64,000 nucleotides of DNA from Ceratorhiza oryzae-sativae (taxonomy: Eukaryota > Basidiomycota > Agaricomycetes > Cantharellales > Ceratobasidiaceae): positions 393,880 through 457,879 of the forward strand of contig JARWMV010000007.1 in assembly GCA_030998015.1 (NCBI GenBank). The letters run 5' to 3'. This document shows, piece after piece, positions 32,454 to 45,182 of this stretch; position 1 is the stretch's first letter, and each line of letters opens with the position of its first letter. A program made the translations under genes and the position numbers. The notes below the pieces were generated by a model. It did no database searches and was not told where the DNA came from. It saw nothing but the letters and a program-made list of their open reading frames with translations.

Positions 32454-33050
32454 GCTGGAGAACCTTGGCCAACAACTCCTTTGTCACCTATTAGATACCA
32501 TCAAAAATTTCCAAGACAGGTATTGTTATTACCAAAATAAATACGAAGAAACCTGTGAAAAACTTCACAAAGCTGAGGCCCGTTGTGCATTCCTAACTGA
32601 GTGACTGCGTGAACATCAAGAGGACTACTTCTCCCTCTTCCACAATCACCTTAGACTAGAAGCCCTAGTCCAAGGAAACACTGCACCTCACAAGTACACC
32701 TTCCCTGTCTTCTCAACACTGTCAGACCTCCCTCACCCCACCTTTCTAAGTGGCACAAGCTCACCAATTCAGGAAGAAGCACCCCTTCCAGCAGCCCAAA
32801 TCACCCCTCCCCAAGGAAGCACTCCTTCAGGATCAAACTAAACTAAAAAGGGTGGAGTGCCCATATTGTTGCCAAGACACCAAAAGTTGGGACTTGGACA
32901 ACATGTGGTTAAGGTTCGAGGGGATTGGAAACTTCAAAATTTATAGACTTGTGTGGGGACTGAAATCCTCTAGTACCAAAACAATTCTCAATTTCCTGTA
33001 CTTCCTTGTCATCTCTGTTGCTGTTAGAATTTACCTGAATCCTTCCTGAA

Positions 33051-35753
33051 ATGGCATCACCAGCCCCTGCCCCTGCTTGGGCAAATATGTCTGATGAAGA
33101 AAAAGTAATCTATATGCTCTGGTCCATGGATGAATTGCAAGAACGAACCAACAACCTCCAAAATGACATTGGAGATGTTGAACACAACAATAAAACCTAC
33201 ACAGAATCGCTCAAAGCCAAGCTTACAATAAACCAAGCAAATATAGACACTGACGTGGCAGGACTGGCCACCAATGTAAACAATCTGGTTGGCATGTTAG
33301 CAATTCTCCAAACAACCATTATGCGCATTGAGGCGCAAATCAACACCTATGCAGGGGGCACCAGAGTCACCCCAGCACAACCCTCCTCCAGCATGGCCCT
33401 GTTGCAACCAGCAGCTACTACTCCCTCTAGTGGGTGAACAGCAAAAGTTAAGATGGCTGCCCCACAAAGGTTTGATGGCATGAAGCATGAAGTTGCCATT
33501 TCATTCAGAATCACATGTGCCCAATACATCAATACAAATATGAGTGGGCACTCAGCTGACCAAGTGGTTGCCTTTATCACATCCTATCTTGAAGGATCTG
33601 CCACTGAATGGGTCAACTTGTATGAAGAATTTGAAATCCTGAACCCTGGAACTGCAATCCCATGGCTTCACAATGCCAACCTATTTTGGCAAGAATTTAC
33701 TACCTGTTATGGGGACTTGAACTGCACCAAAAATAACTGTGACAAGTGGTGGAAGCTGAAACAATCCAAGACAGTTCAGGATTACCTCACCCTATTCAAT
33801 TTATATTCAACAGGGCTCAACTACAATGATGTGGTGTTATGGGTCAGGGTACACTTGAATATCTAGAGCTTAAGCAAATGTAGATATGTTAGTATACACT
33901 AATCATACTCAATACTTCTTAGACTAGAGTAAGAAGGCTCAAAGTAGTTGCAATGTGATCAAGTAACACTCAAGGTAGTCTTAATCTTTCACAGTGTAAA
34001 CTGAATAATTTATAGGTATAAAGAGCAAGACTACTATGGTCAGGTTCCCTTAGATATCTTAAATATAGTTCAGCCCTAGTTGCTTGGACTAACTGATACT
34101 AATCTTAATACTAGACTTAAGCGATAGCTTATAGGATAGATGATGGGCTGCCTAATGCGTGTACTTCCTCAGCTACAGGTACTTAGATTTCCTCTAATAG
34201 CTGGTACTTAATGTCACGCTCAATCAGGCAATATTGTATCCTTATATATCTCTGTATATAAGATACAATGAATCAGACAGTATATAACTAATATGGTACT
34301 TTATTCCTCAGTACTAGTTATATAAGAAATCACACACAGACAAGAGAAATAGAAAGAGAAGAGAAACCAATAACTGGTCTGGGTTGAGTAGTGAAGGGAA
34401 GGTGGTCTGGAAGGACCTCAGAGGAGGTCCTTTTATACCCTGAGGAGGGCATTCCAGAGCCAAATAGATACATGCATGCCAGTGCGATCATCAAAAGAGG
34501 GTACTGCTATACTTGGGGTACACCCTAGCCCAGTATAGGATAAAAGAGTAAAGACAGGGTGTGGATCAAAGGCATTGATGCATCTGAGACCTGCTATTGG
34601 CTTGTAGATCATATTATCATAGTATATACATGTAATGAACGGAGGCTACATCTCAGTGAGTCATAAAGTGAGTCAGAGAAGCTTCTGGATCAATTTGGGA
34701 AGCTCTCCTGACTCACTGGAGTCATTAGATCTTGATTGATGGTCCAGTAAGATTCTAATGATCTTCGGGCCATTCCGGCGCGAGGATCCGGTGGATCGCG
34801 ACGATCTTCGGGCAGCAGATACCGCCGAAGATTAGCTATCGATAGAGCACAAGATCGCCTTGATAGCGTAAGCGGTTGCCGAGATATGAGCGATGCGATG
34901 TTGTAATCGATATCTCCTGATAAGAGGAAATATCGCAACCTCTATATCTCCCTGAGTTCTTAAGATAAAATCACGATAAAATATGCGTTGGAAAGAGGAG
35001 ATTTTGTACTATTTAATGGAACACAAATAGTACAATTTTGAACGCATACAAATTCATTTAATTTCAAGAAAAACTACAGAGGCATCGCTTGAGGTTGGCA
35101 GAGCAGACTAAAATAATAGAAAAATGTTAGTGATCCATAACATGTGGCCATGCATGACCAGTTTTATGATGGTCTATCATCAGACATAACAGACAGCATG
35201 GTGGCCCAAAACTACAACCCCTGCACCAAAACCTTTGCCCAGCTCACTCAGCAAGCCTTGGAAATTGACCACCACCTCATATTGTTCAGTAGCAAAAGGA
35301 TGTCTCATGGGGCAACAAGTCCAGCAGCAACAGGGCCTTGTCAAGCAGGCCAACAGCTACCTCACAAAGCAACCCTCAAAAGGAGAAATTCAAGAGTGGG
35401 GAGCGGATATACAAGATCAAGGATGGCAGGGCAGTCAAGGGCCAGATTGTGGCCATTGGGCCCAACACCAAGGGCTTCACTGTCCCTACTGTTTGCTACA
35501 ATGGTAGCAATTCCAACGTACAGGAATCCTTCAAGGACATAAAGAAGGACAACCATCCACTGGCAACCCCCAAAGCAAAAGATCCAGACACAATGGACCT
35601 GGATGGCACAGGAAAAGGGAAAGGAATGAATACCTGCTACAACTGTGGAGGAGATGGTCATATTGCTGCCTAATGTCCTTCAGCCAAGATGTCAGGTTAC
35701 AAAGTGGTTGTGGAAGATGTAGAAACAACTGACAAGGAGTCAGTAAAAGAATG
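33051..35753 (+). pseudogene. G1 gag, interrupted by solo LTR-A
   Basis: ATG 33051. Order: coiled coil (VIYMLWSMDELQERTNNLQN), linker, then a retrotransposon gag capsid segment (GSATEWVNLYEEFEIL, FWQEFTTCYGDLN, LTLFNLYSTGLNYND), the insertion at 33835-35142, then DQFYDGLSSDITDSM, ALEIDHHLI and a CCHC knuckle beginning CYNCGGDGHIAA. Lesions: TGA at 33435, a frameshift near 35310 relative to G2, and TAA at 35671 inside the knuckle. The gag stop TGA at 35751-35753 overlaps a pol ATG (ATGA), as in G2. Confidence 0.8.
33835..35142 (-). repeat. Solo LTR-A in G1 gag (TSD TGTGG)
   Basis: A 1308-bp solo LTR with TGTTA/TAACA ends and the same 5 bp, TGTGG, at 33830-33834 and 35143-35147. Removing it with one TSD rejoins gag in frame (NYNDV-AMHDQ). 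Internal sequence lacking, so it arose by LTR-LTR recombination of a larger element not seen in full here. Confidence 0.92.
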
Positions 35754-35898
35754 AGCTCAAACCATGCCAGGGGGGTGGTCTTGGGCGCTATGTTACAAAG
35801 TGTGCAGAATGAAAATAAAAATATGGGAATGGAATGTATGTTGTTAGGAAACCAATCACAACTTCAGTTTTTCTTTCATGCATTGCCACTGTGCACAA

Positions 35899-36449
35899 TG
35901 TTATGACCTGTCAAACGGACATAACAAAACAACCAAATATTTTTACAGATTTATGGCATTTTTCCTAAGCGGAACAAGCCATAAACAAGGTCACATGACC
36001 TCGGCGCTTAGCCAGCACTTATGGTGGTTACCCTGAACTCGCTCCAGCATTTCTCTCCATTGTTACTTGGAGCGAGGAGCGAGTTGTCACGTGATCTTGG
36101 CGCTTACGGCAGGATCATGTGACCTCAGCACCTACCCCTCAGACCTTGTGCGGCTCTATAAGATTCAGAGCCGCACAAACTTAAGACAAACAATTACCTA
36201 ACCCATAGTACTGTACATAACCTACACCTACTGCAGAGTGTGATAATACGTCTGCAGCCACTGCAGCCACAGGCATATATAAGAGGGATAAAGCAAGACT
36301 GGACGCCTCAGCTTGCTTTATCTCATCAACCACCATAGACCATAGCAAAGACTGTAACTAGAACACTCAATACATATTGCATAGCACCAAACTGTCAACA
36401 CAGCCACTACTTAAGTGCTTCACAAGGAAGCCTCCAGAGGGTCACAACA
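35899..36449 (+). repeat. LTR-C, 5' LTR of Ty3 element G3
   Basis: Begins TGTTATGACC and ends GGGTCACAACA, an inverted pair. Sits exactly where G1 pol homology ends. Contains three related 20-bp units starting TCACATGACC, TCACGTGATC and TCATGTGACC within about 35985-36130, and two TATA-type sites (TATAAGATT near 36157 and TATATAAGAGG near 36276). No matching 3' LTR was found in the window. Confidence 0.7.
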
Positions 36450-36569
36450 TTATAAAGCAAGCTCTTAACTTAACTAGTGGCGAACATAAGTATACTACAC
36501 AGATACTAAGGGCTGAGTACATGAGAAACCAGCTAACTCCTGTGATACATAAGAGAACACAAAGAAACT

Positions 36570-37292
36570 ATGTCACAGAGACCACAAACTCGATCTCAAA
36601 GCAGAGTGGCAACTAGTAGGCCACAATCACCCAAACCCGGTGCTTCCCCAGAGGCTGAAGGTAACCCAGATGAGACCCTCCAAGGAATGCCAGGGGGGTT
36701 GCCACAAAACCCACGACCAGTGGCTCAACCTAACCCCACTCGGGCCCCCATCCTGGGAGGGGAAATAGGGGGAATACCGCTCCACAGCCCTCAACTGCCA
36801 ATTCACTGGATAAATCCAGACCCAGAAGATATCTCAAATCCAGAGAGGGATGAGGTAGAAGATATGACCTGAACCATATACGAACAAGGTATGGCCTTGG
36901 CAGAAGAGGCAAGGACACAACCCCAGCCAGGTCCCAGAACCATAGCCACTGCCAACCCTATTCACACCATCACCACCGCCATCAGGGTGGGGCTCAAGGA
37001 ACTGAGAGACAATAACCATAGGGAACTAGAAAAGGCAATCACAGGTATAAATCAGTGTCAAATATCACTAACCCGACAAGAAGGAAATGTGGACTGGATG
37101 GTAAGGTCAATGGAAACATCCAACAAAAATGTCCTCTATGTGGCAAAGAACCAGGACGACCTAAAAGCAGAAATGGGGAACCTGATAAAAGAATTAAAGG
37201 ACATCTCCATGGAAATAAACTGGGTACTGGGAATGCAAGAGCAAAAGCTCAAAAGCTTAGAGAAGAAAACTGAAAACACAGGGGAGATCCTA
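36570..37292 (+). pseudogene. G3 gag, N-terminal part
   Basis: ATG 36570 opens a Pro/Gln/Arg-rich N-terminus (MSQRPQTRSQSRVATSRPQS). A TGA at 36870 (probably from CGA) interrupts the frame, which continues as a coiled coil (ALAEEARTQPQPG, NLIKELKDISMEINWVLG, QEQKLKSLEKKTENTGEIL). G2 inserts after 37292 and the frame resumes at 45551. I see no capsid domain in either part, so an internal deletion is likely. Confidence 0.65.
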
Positions 37293-37668
37293 TGTCACGA
37301 ACTGACACACATACATCCACTCTACAATATTTTCTCGATTTACTACATTTTATGAGATCATCTTCAAAACATACTTGCCTTTTATGGTATATCTGTGTCA
37401 TGTGACTCAGGGAATGTTCCAGACCAGTAACCAAGATGTATTTCAACTCTGATGTGAAATTCTGCAGTTCCACAGTCGCTTCTACTGCTTCTATCTCTTA
37501 TCTGTCATGACTCACTGTACAGACTTGTTTGTTATGATGTGGCTCGTACTATGTATATAAACCAGGTCAAGTTTGCAGAGGACTCCTCAAGAACTTGACC
37601 TCTTGTCGAATACAAGTTCTTTCATTTTCTTACTATTTTCCTTGTCGCCTGACTTGTTGTCATCGACA
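37293..37668 (+). repeat. G2 5' LTR (LTR-B)
   Basis: 376 bp, TGTCACGAAC to CATCGACA, with a TATATAAACC promoter box near 37552. Differs from the 3' LTR at about ten sites, all CpG (see findings). Confidence 0.93.
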
Positions 37669-37990
37669 TCAGGTCAAGTTCTTGACAATCATAAGTCTCA
37701 GTGTCGTCTGGGATACGTCTGGAACGCCGTTGGCGTCGTCTTGAGATAACTCCTCGTTGCCTTCCCCAAATCCTACTCCACCTATCCACAGCCACGAGAT
37801 ATCGTTGCCCTATACGCACCTCTGTGAAACCTTGCATAGCCAGGTCCCTCACATGTCATAACAAGCTTCGGTTCTCTAATCTCTTTCGTCAACAAGAGGT
37901 GGGGTCGCTCATTGCCCTTAAGTAGCTGAGCAACAGAGGTCACCTTCCTATTCCAATAGACTCGGGAAAGGGTCTATTTTTCCTTTTATC

Positions 37991-38356
37991 TTGCTCTTGC
38001 TTGAGTATGTCTCTGACAGAACACACGGCCCTCAAGTGGCACAACCTTTTACAGAAGACCAGCACTGCCATCAGTGTGGGTGGTTCGGACACCTGTCGAT
38101 CTACTGCTTCACCCTTAACTCAGTCGAAAGTATCCTTGAAGAAGCTGGGCACATTGATTTCAACCGAGTAGTAATCATCAAAGTCCGCCCCCAAAGAGTC
38201 GGACGTGCCCAACAAGCCTTTGTCACTGAGCCAGGTGCCCCCAAGTGCAAAATTTGCCATCAGGCAAACGGAGCCACCTTCCCAGCACGCTGCCCTTATT
38301 GTCCTAAGAAGGACAAGTTCCTTTATTACTACACCATCCCTCGCAACCAGCTATAA
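37991..38356 (+). pseudogene. G2 upstream zinc-finger ORF
   Basis: A frame upstream of gag with a CX2CX4HX4C zinc knuckle (CHQCGWFGHLSIYC) and a second Cys cluster (CKICHQANGATF...CPYC), ending FLYYYTIPRNQL. It is followed at 38357-38580 in another frame by a predicted coiled coil (YKLENLSQQLLRHLLNTIEN, KYEETCEKLHKAEACCAYLT), then by a frame with another CPYC motif (38653-38931; KRVECPYCCQDTKSWDLDD). G1 keeps all three in the same order. No ATG opens the first frame. They may be remnants of one protein or of spliced exons; the role in the element is unknown. Confidence 0.5.
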
Positions 38357-38954
38357 GCTGGAGAACCTCAGTCAACAGCTTCTTCGTCACCTGTTAAACA
38401 CTATCGAAAACTTCCAAGACAGGTACCGTTATTACTGGAATAAGTATGAAGAAACCTGTGAAAAACTTCACAAAGCCGAGGCCTGTTGCGCATACTTAAC
38501 CGAGTGTTTGCGCGAACACCAGGAGGACTACCTATCCCTCCTCCAAGACCATCTCAGACTAGAAGCTATAGTCTGAGAAACAGTTGAACCCCACAAGTAC
38601 GCCTTCCCTGTCTTCTCAACGCCGTCAGACCTTCCTCACCCCACCTTTCTAAGTGGCATGGGCTTGCCAATTCAGGAAGAAACACCCCTTCCGGCAGCCC
38701 AAACCAATCCTCCCCAAGGAAACACTCCTGCGGGATCAAACTAAATTGAAGAGGGTGGAGTGCCCATATTGTTGCCAAGACACCAAAAGTTGGGACTTGG
38801 ATGATACCTGGCTAAGGTTTGCAGGGATCAGAAACTTTGAAATTTATAGACTCGTGCAGGGGAAAGAAATCCTATATTACCAAAACAATTCCCAATTCCC
38901 TGTACTTCCTTACTGTCTCCGTCGCCTTTAAAATTTTATCAAACCTTCTCTGAA

Positions 38955-40342
38955 ATGGCGTCACAACCCCCTGCCCCTGCTTGGGCAAATATGTCTGATG
39001 GGGAAAAAGTCATCTATATGCTCCAGTCAATGGACGAACTGCAAGAGCAAACCAATAATCTCCAAAATGATATTGGGGACGTCAAACACAATAATAAAAC
39101 CTACACGGACTCACTTGAGGCCAAACTTACCACCAATCAGACAAAAATAGATGCAGACATGGCTGGATTAGCCACCAATGTCAACAATCTATGGGGATGT
39201 TAGCCATTCTCCAGACCACTATCACACGTATCGAAGTGCAAATCAACACCTCCACGGGAGGCTCAGGCGCTGCTCAAGCACTAGCTCCCTCCAGTGCAGC
39301 CCAACCACAACCAACAGCACCCGCCCCCTCTGGTGGGTCGACTGCAAAGGTTAAGATGGCCACCCCTCAGAAGTTTGATGGCACAAAATGAGAAGATGCC
39401 ATCTCATTCAGAATTGCATGTGCCTGATACATTAATACAAACATGAGTGGGCACTCAGCTGATCAGGTGGTTGCCTTCATCACCTCCTATCTTGAAGGGT
39501 CAGCAGCTGAATGGGTCAACTTGTATGAAGAATTCAAAATTTTAAATCCTGGAACTGCGATTCCCTGGCTTCACGATGCCAATCTGTTCTGGCAAGAATT
39601 CACTACCCGTTATGGGGACCTGAACCGCACCGAAAATAACCGCGACAAGTGGCAGAAATTGAAACAATCCAAGACGGTTCAGGATTACCTCACCCTATTC
39701 AACCTATATTCCACAGGTCTTAACTACAACGATGCCGCCATGCGTGATCAGTTCTATGATGGTCTATCGACAGACGTAACAGATAGCATGGTGGCCCAAA
39801 ACTATGACCCTCACACCAAAACTTTTGCCCAACTCACTCAGCGAGCCCTGGAAATTGACCGCCACCTCATCTCGTTTGGTAGCAAATGAATGTCTCATGG
39901 GAGTAACAAGCCCAGCAGCAATGCCTCGTCCAGTAGGCCAACCAATAACCCCCAAAGCACTCCCCAAAAGGAGAAATTCAAAAGTGGGGAACAGATATAT
40001 AAGATTAAGGATTGGAGAGCTGTAAAAGGTCAGATTGTGGCCATTGGGCCCAATGCGAAGGGTTTCACGGTTCCAACTGTCCGCTACGATGGCAGCAACA
40101 CCAACATACAAGAATCCTTCAAGGACATAAAGAAGGATAACCATCCGCCAGTGGCCCCAAAGGCAAAGGATCCAGACGCAATGGATCTGGATAGTGCAGG
40201 AAAAGGAAAGGGGACAAACACCTGCTATAACTGTGGAGGACAGGGTCATATTGCAGCCAAATGCCCCTCAGCTAAGATGTCAGGATACAAGGCAGTGGTT
40301 GAGGATGTAGAAACAACTGACAATGAGTCAGTAAAAGAATGA
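38955..40342 (+). pseudogene. G2 gag
   Basis: ATG 38955 (MASQPPAPAWANMSDGEK). Coiled coil (YMLQSMDELQEQTNNLQN), capsid region (GSAAEWVNLYEEFKIL, FWQEFTTRYGDLNRTE, LTLFNLYSTGLNYND), then a CCHC knuckle (CYNCGGQGHIAAKC) near 40220-40265. Compared with G1 it lost one base near 39193 and has TGA at 39389, 39425 and 39887. The gag stop at 40340-40342 overlaps the pol start as ATGA. Confidence 0.85.
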
Positions 40343-43300
40343 GCTCAAACCATGCCAGGGGGGCGGTCTTGGGCGCTATGTTACAAAATGCGCATAACAA
40401 AAATAAAAATATGGAAATGGAATGTATGTCGTTAGGAAACCAATCACAATTACAGTTTTTCTTTCATGCATTCCCTCTGTGCATAACCCCCGAATGCAAG
40501 TCTGCATATAACATGAAAAAATTCAATGGATGGGCCATGATCGACTCAGGGGCCACGTCAGTATTTATACATGAAAATTTGGTTAAACAATACTGTATTC
40601 CTACTGTCGCCCTAAAGACACCCAAGAAACTGAGGGTAATTGATGGAAGGGAGATAGACTCTGGGTCTGTGACCCATTACTGCACCTTTGAGTTGTGCAT
40701 TCAAGAGCACTGAGAAATCCTCAGTGCCTATGTTGTGAACGTTGGCAAAAATGATTTAGTCCAGGGCATGTCATGGCTCAAATTCCATAACCCTGATATT
40801 GATTGGGATGGGAAAGACATGAAGTTCAACTCATCAATATGCCTGAAGCACTGCATCACAAAACCCCTGCATGTGCAAGCAAATGAACCTAAGGAGCTTC
40901 AGTTGGACTCCTTAGACTCCCTCCCAACAAAATATAAAGAATTCCAGAAAATATTCGCTGAAGAAGACAACATCCAACCATTACCACCCCATAGGAAGTG
41001 GGATATGGAAATAGATTTAAAACTGGATGCCAAGCCAAGGCATGGTCCCATATATAGTGTGGGTGTCAAGGAAGATGCAGAATTGCGCAAAACCCTGGAC
41101 CGCCAACTGAAAGCAGGGCATATCAGACCCTCAAGGTCACCAATGGCATCCCCAGTCATATTTGTCAAAAAGAAGAATGGGAAGTTGTGCATGTGCATCG
41201 ACTACCGGCGACTAAATGAAATGACAGTCTCTAATGTGTACCCACTCCCACGCATCAATGATATTGTGGAGACTCTGCATGGGGCAAAGATATTCACCAA
41301 GTTTGATCTAAAGTGGGGCTTCAACCTCATACGAATTCGGGAAGGGGACGAATGGAAAGCAGCTTTTAAGACCAAATATGGGCTGTACGAGCCCTTAGTC
41401 ATGCAATTTGGTCAAAAGAACACACCAGGAACCTTCATGGCCATGATCCGGGAAGAGTTTCAAGACATTGAGGGCATTTACATTGTGATCTATATGGATG
41501 ACATACTAATATTCTCCAAAAACCAAGAAGAACATGATGAACATGTCAGGGAAGTCTTGTGTCGCCTCCAAAAAGCTGGCCTATACTGCGCCCTGGAGAA
41601 ATGTGTTTTCGATGTCACCAAAGTTGATTACCTGGGAATAGTAGTGACTCCCCAGGGGATTAAAGTAGACCCAGCCAAGGTCGAAAAGGCTGTTGAATGG
41701 CCAACCCCTACAAACCCAACCAAAGTCCTGGAAGGGTTGGGGTTTGCAAACTGGTTAAGGCACTTCATAAAAGACTTCTCAAAAATCACAAAATGTCTCT
41801 ACAAACTTGTCAAGAAGGATGCAAAGTGGGAATGGACAGAAGAAAGGGATCGGGCATGGAACCTGCTAAAGCAGAAATTGAAAGAAGCTCCCTTGCTAAT
41901 TCAGCCAGAACCCAGCAAACCATTTATCTTAGAAACAGACACCTCAGGCTATGCCACAGGCACTGTATTATTGCAATATGGAGAAGACGGAATGCTGCAC
42001 CCAATCTCCTACTATTCCAAAGCAATGGTCCCAGCAGAAAGGAACTATGATATTTACAACAAGGAAATGCTGGCGATTATAAAAGCCCTCAAACACTGGT
42101 GTCACCTACTAGAAGGGGCTGAACACCCGGTAAACATTGTTTGTGACCACAAGAATCTGGAATACTGGAAGACAAATCAGCCACTGAATGGCCGAGTTAC
42201 ACGATGGCATGAGTTCCTGTCCAGGTTTGAATTCAAGATCCTATACATTGAGGGGGCAAAAAATGGCTGGGCAGACATACTCTCTAGACTGTCAAGGCAC
42301 ATCCCTAAAGAGGGGGGTGAGAGCCAAGCTCTGCTGGCACAAAACCAATTTTTAGAGTTAAAATCCCTGCAGTTACAAGCAATCACACCAGACCATGACC
42401 TGGAACAACTCATTAGGGATGCTATCCCAGGAGACAAGCACCTGTCAAAAGTGCTAAAAGCTCTAGACGACAATGAAAAAGTCAAAAACTGGGAATGGGA
42501 TGAAGGACTTTTACAGTACAAGGGCAGAATCTATGTCCCAAACAACAATGGACTTCGCAAGCTGATTATAGAAAGCCATCACGACAACCCAGCTGCAGGA
42601 CACCCAGGTGTTATGGATCACTAACATTTTCTATTATTTTAGTCTGCTCTGCCAACCTCAAGCGATGCCTCTGTAATTAAATTGTGAAATACTTGAATTT
42701 GTATGCACTCTGAATTGTACTATTTTCCGTTCCATTAAATAGTACAAATTTCCCGCTCTCCAACGCATATTTTATTAAGTTTTTACGATAAGATCTCAGA
42801 GAGATACAGAGGTTGCGATATTTCCTCTTAACAGGAGATATTGATTACAACATCGCACCGCTCATATCTCAGCAACCGCTTACGCTATCAAGGCGATCTT
42901 GTGCTCTATCGATAGCTAATCTTCGGCGGTATCTGCTGCCCGAAGATCGTCGCGATCCACCGGATCCTCGCGCCGGAATGGCCCGAAGATCATTAGAATC
43001 TTACTGGACCATCAATCAAGATCTAATGACTCCAGTGAGTCAGGAGAGCTTCCCAAATTGATTCAGAAGCTTCTCTGACTCACTTTATGACTCACTGAGA
43101 TGTAGCCTCTGTTCATTACATGTATATACTATGATAATATGATCTACAAGCCAATAGCAGGTCTCAGATGCATCAATGCCTTCGATCCACACCCTGTCTT
43201 TACTCTTTTATCCTATACTGGGCTAGGGTGTACCCCAAGTATAGCAGTAGCCTCTTTTGATGATCGCACTGGCATGCATGTATCTATTTGGCTCTGGAAT

Positions 43301-45182
43301 GCCCTCCTCAGGGTATAAAAGGACCTCCTCTGAGGCCCTTCCAGACCTCCTTCCCTCCTCTACTCAACCCAGACTGGTTATTGGTTTCTTTTCTCTTTCT
43401 ATTTCTCTTGTCTGTGTGTGATTTCTTATATAACTAGTACTGAGGAATAAAGTACCATATTAGTTATATACTGTCTGATTCATTGTATCTTATATACAGA
43501 GATATATAAGGATACAATATTGCCTGATTGAGCATGACATTAAGTACCAGCTATTAGAGGAAATCTAAGTACCTGTAGCTGAGGAAGTACACGCATTAGG
43601 CAGCCCACCATCTATCCTATAAGCTATCGCTTAAGCCTAGTATTAAGATTAGTATCAGTTAGTCCAAGCGACTAGGGCTGAACTACATTTAAGATATCTA
43701 AGGGAACCTGACCATAGTAGTCTTGCTGTTTATACCTATAAATTAGTCAGTTTACACTGTGAAAGATTAAGACTACCTTGAGTGTTACTTGATTGCATTG
43801 CAACTACTTTGAGCCTTCTTACTCTAGTCTAAGAAGTATTGAGTACGATAAGTGTATACTAACATATCTACATTTGCTTAAGCTCTAGATATTCAAGTGT
43901 ACCCTGACCCGTAACACCAGGACAGTTCAGAACATACGAATTGTTAAACCGCAAATACACATGGTCATCAATGAAAAAATCAGTCAACGAATATGTCACA
44001 CATTGTGAATCCTGTATCAGGAACAAGCACAGCAACCAGGTTCCCCCAGGGCTCCTAAACCCAATACCAGCACCAGAAAAACCTTGGGAAGAAATCACCT
44101 ACGATCTGATCACAGGACTACCCTTGTCAGAAGGGTTTGACGCCATATTCACAGTAGTTGACAGACTAACAAAAATGGTCCACTTTATCCCATGTCAATC
44201 AGAGGCCAGTGCCATGGACTGTGCAAACCTGTTCCTAACCTACATATGGAAACTTCATGGGCTACCATGGAAAACCATTTCATACCATGGCCCCAACTTC
44301 GCATCCAAGTTCCTAAGGCACCTGTATAAACAGCTAGACATAAAACCCTCTTACTCTACAGCATATCACCCACAAACTGACGGCCAGTCAGAAAGGGCTA
44401 ACCAAGTAGTAGAAGGGTACCTGAGACACTACGTATCAGATCAGCAGGATGACTGGGTCTCACTCTTACCCTTGGCCAAATTTGCCTACAACAATGGTGT
44501 CAATGCCTCAACCAGCAAATCACCATTTTTTGCAAACTATGGTTTCCACCCAAGGCTGGCAGTTGGGGACAAGGAGGGACAAGAATTCCCCCTAGCAGAC
44601 AATCATGCAGAATGGCTCCAAAAGGGCCATGACAAACTTAGGGCAGCCCTGGAAATAGCAAACCAGAGGATCAAGGAATACTACGACCAGAAGCATTGGG
44701 CTCCCAAAGCTATTAAGGTTGGAGACAAAGTCTGGCTTGATACCAAAAACATACGGACACAGCAGGCCTCCAGGAAACTGGCCCACAAAAGAGTTGGACC
44801 ATTCAGGGTGGTAGCACAACATGGCACACATGCCTACAAATTGGACCTACCAATAACCATGAAAATACACCCAGTGTTTCATGTCTCACTCCTGACCAAA
44901 TATAAAGACAACCCCTATGGCCATCAGGTTCCCCCACCACCACCTGTGGTAACTCCTGAAGGGGAAGAAGAGTTCGAAGTGGAACAGATCATAAAGTCAC
45001 GATACAACAAAAGATCTAACGTCTTCGAATACTATGTCAAGTGGCTCAGCTATGACGAGCGACAATGGTTAACCTATGACAACCTGGTGAACGCACCAGA
45101 ACTCATTGCTGACTATGTCAAGTCGCACCCAAAGGCACCCCAGGACCCCCGTGCCTTGAAGGGGGGAAGTGTCACGAACTGA
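40339..45182 (+). pseudogene. G2 pol (protease, RT, RNase H, integrase, chromodomain), interrupted by solo LTR-A
   Basis: ATG 40339 (MSSNHARGAVLGAML) overlaps the gag stop. Order: aspartic protease (AMIDSGATSVFIH), RT (CIDYRRLNEMT, FDLKWGFNLIRI, YMDDILIFSKN with the catalytic YMDD intact), RNase H (ETDTSGYATG, DHKNLEYW), then integrase. The solo LTR-A at 42609-43916 splits the zinc region (AGHPG / QFRTYELL, ESCIRNK). Integrase core: YDLITGLPLS, YHPQTDGQSERANQ. The chromodomain (VEQIIKSRYNKRSNVFEYYV, WLSYDERQWLTYDNL) marks a chromovirus. The frame is otherwise open except for TGA at 40711. The stop codon at 45180 lies just inside the 3' LTR. Confidence 0.92.
42609..43916 (+). repeat. Solo LTR-A in G2 pol (TSD CCAGG)
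   Basis: 1308 bp, TGTTATGGATC to CCGTAACA, flanked by CCAGG at 42604-42608 and 43917-43921. Contains a TATAAAAGG box near 43315 and a GC-rich hairpin at 42916-42996. Removing it with one TSD restores the pol frame. Confidence 0.94.

Larger units (their letters stand above)
31766..35898 (+). mobile_element. Ty3/gypsy chromovirus G1, internal region (broken; holds a solo LTR-A; pol truncated)
   Basis: Parallels G2 from 37669 onward: leader, upstream zinc-finger ORF, gag, then the first 150 nt of pol. Pol stops at 35898 where the LTR-C of G3 begins; the homology with G2 ends after LPLCTI / FPLCIT. The remainder of G1 and its 3' LTR do not appear in the window. The element is older and more mutated than G2. 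Confidence 0.8.
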
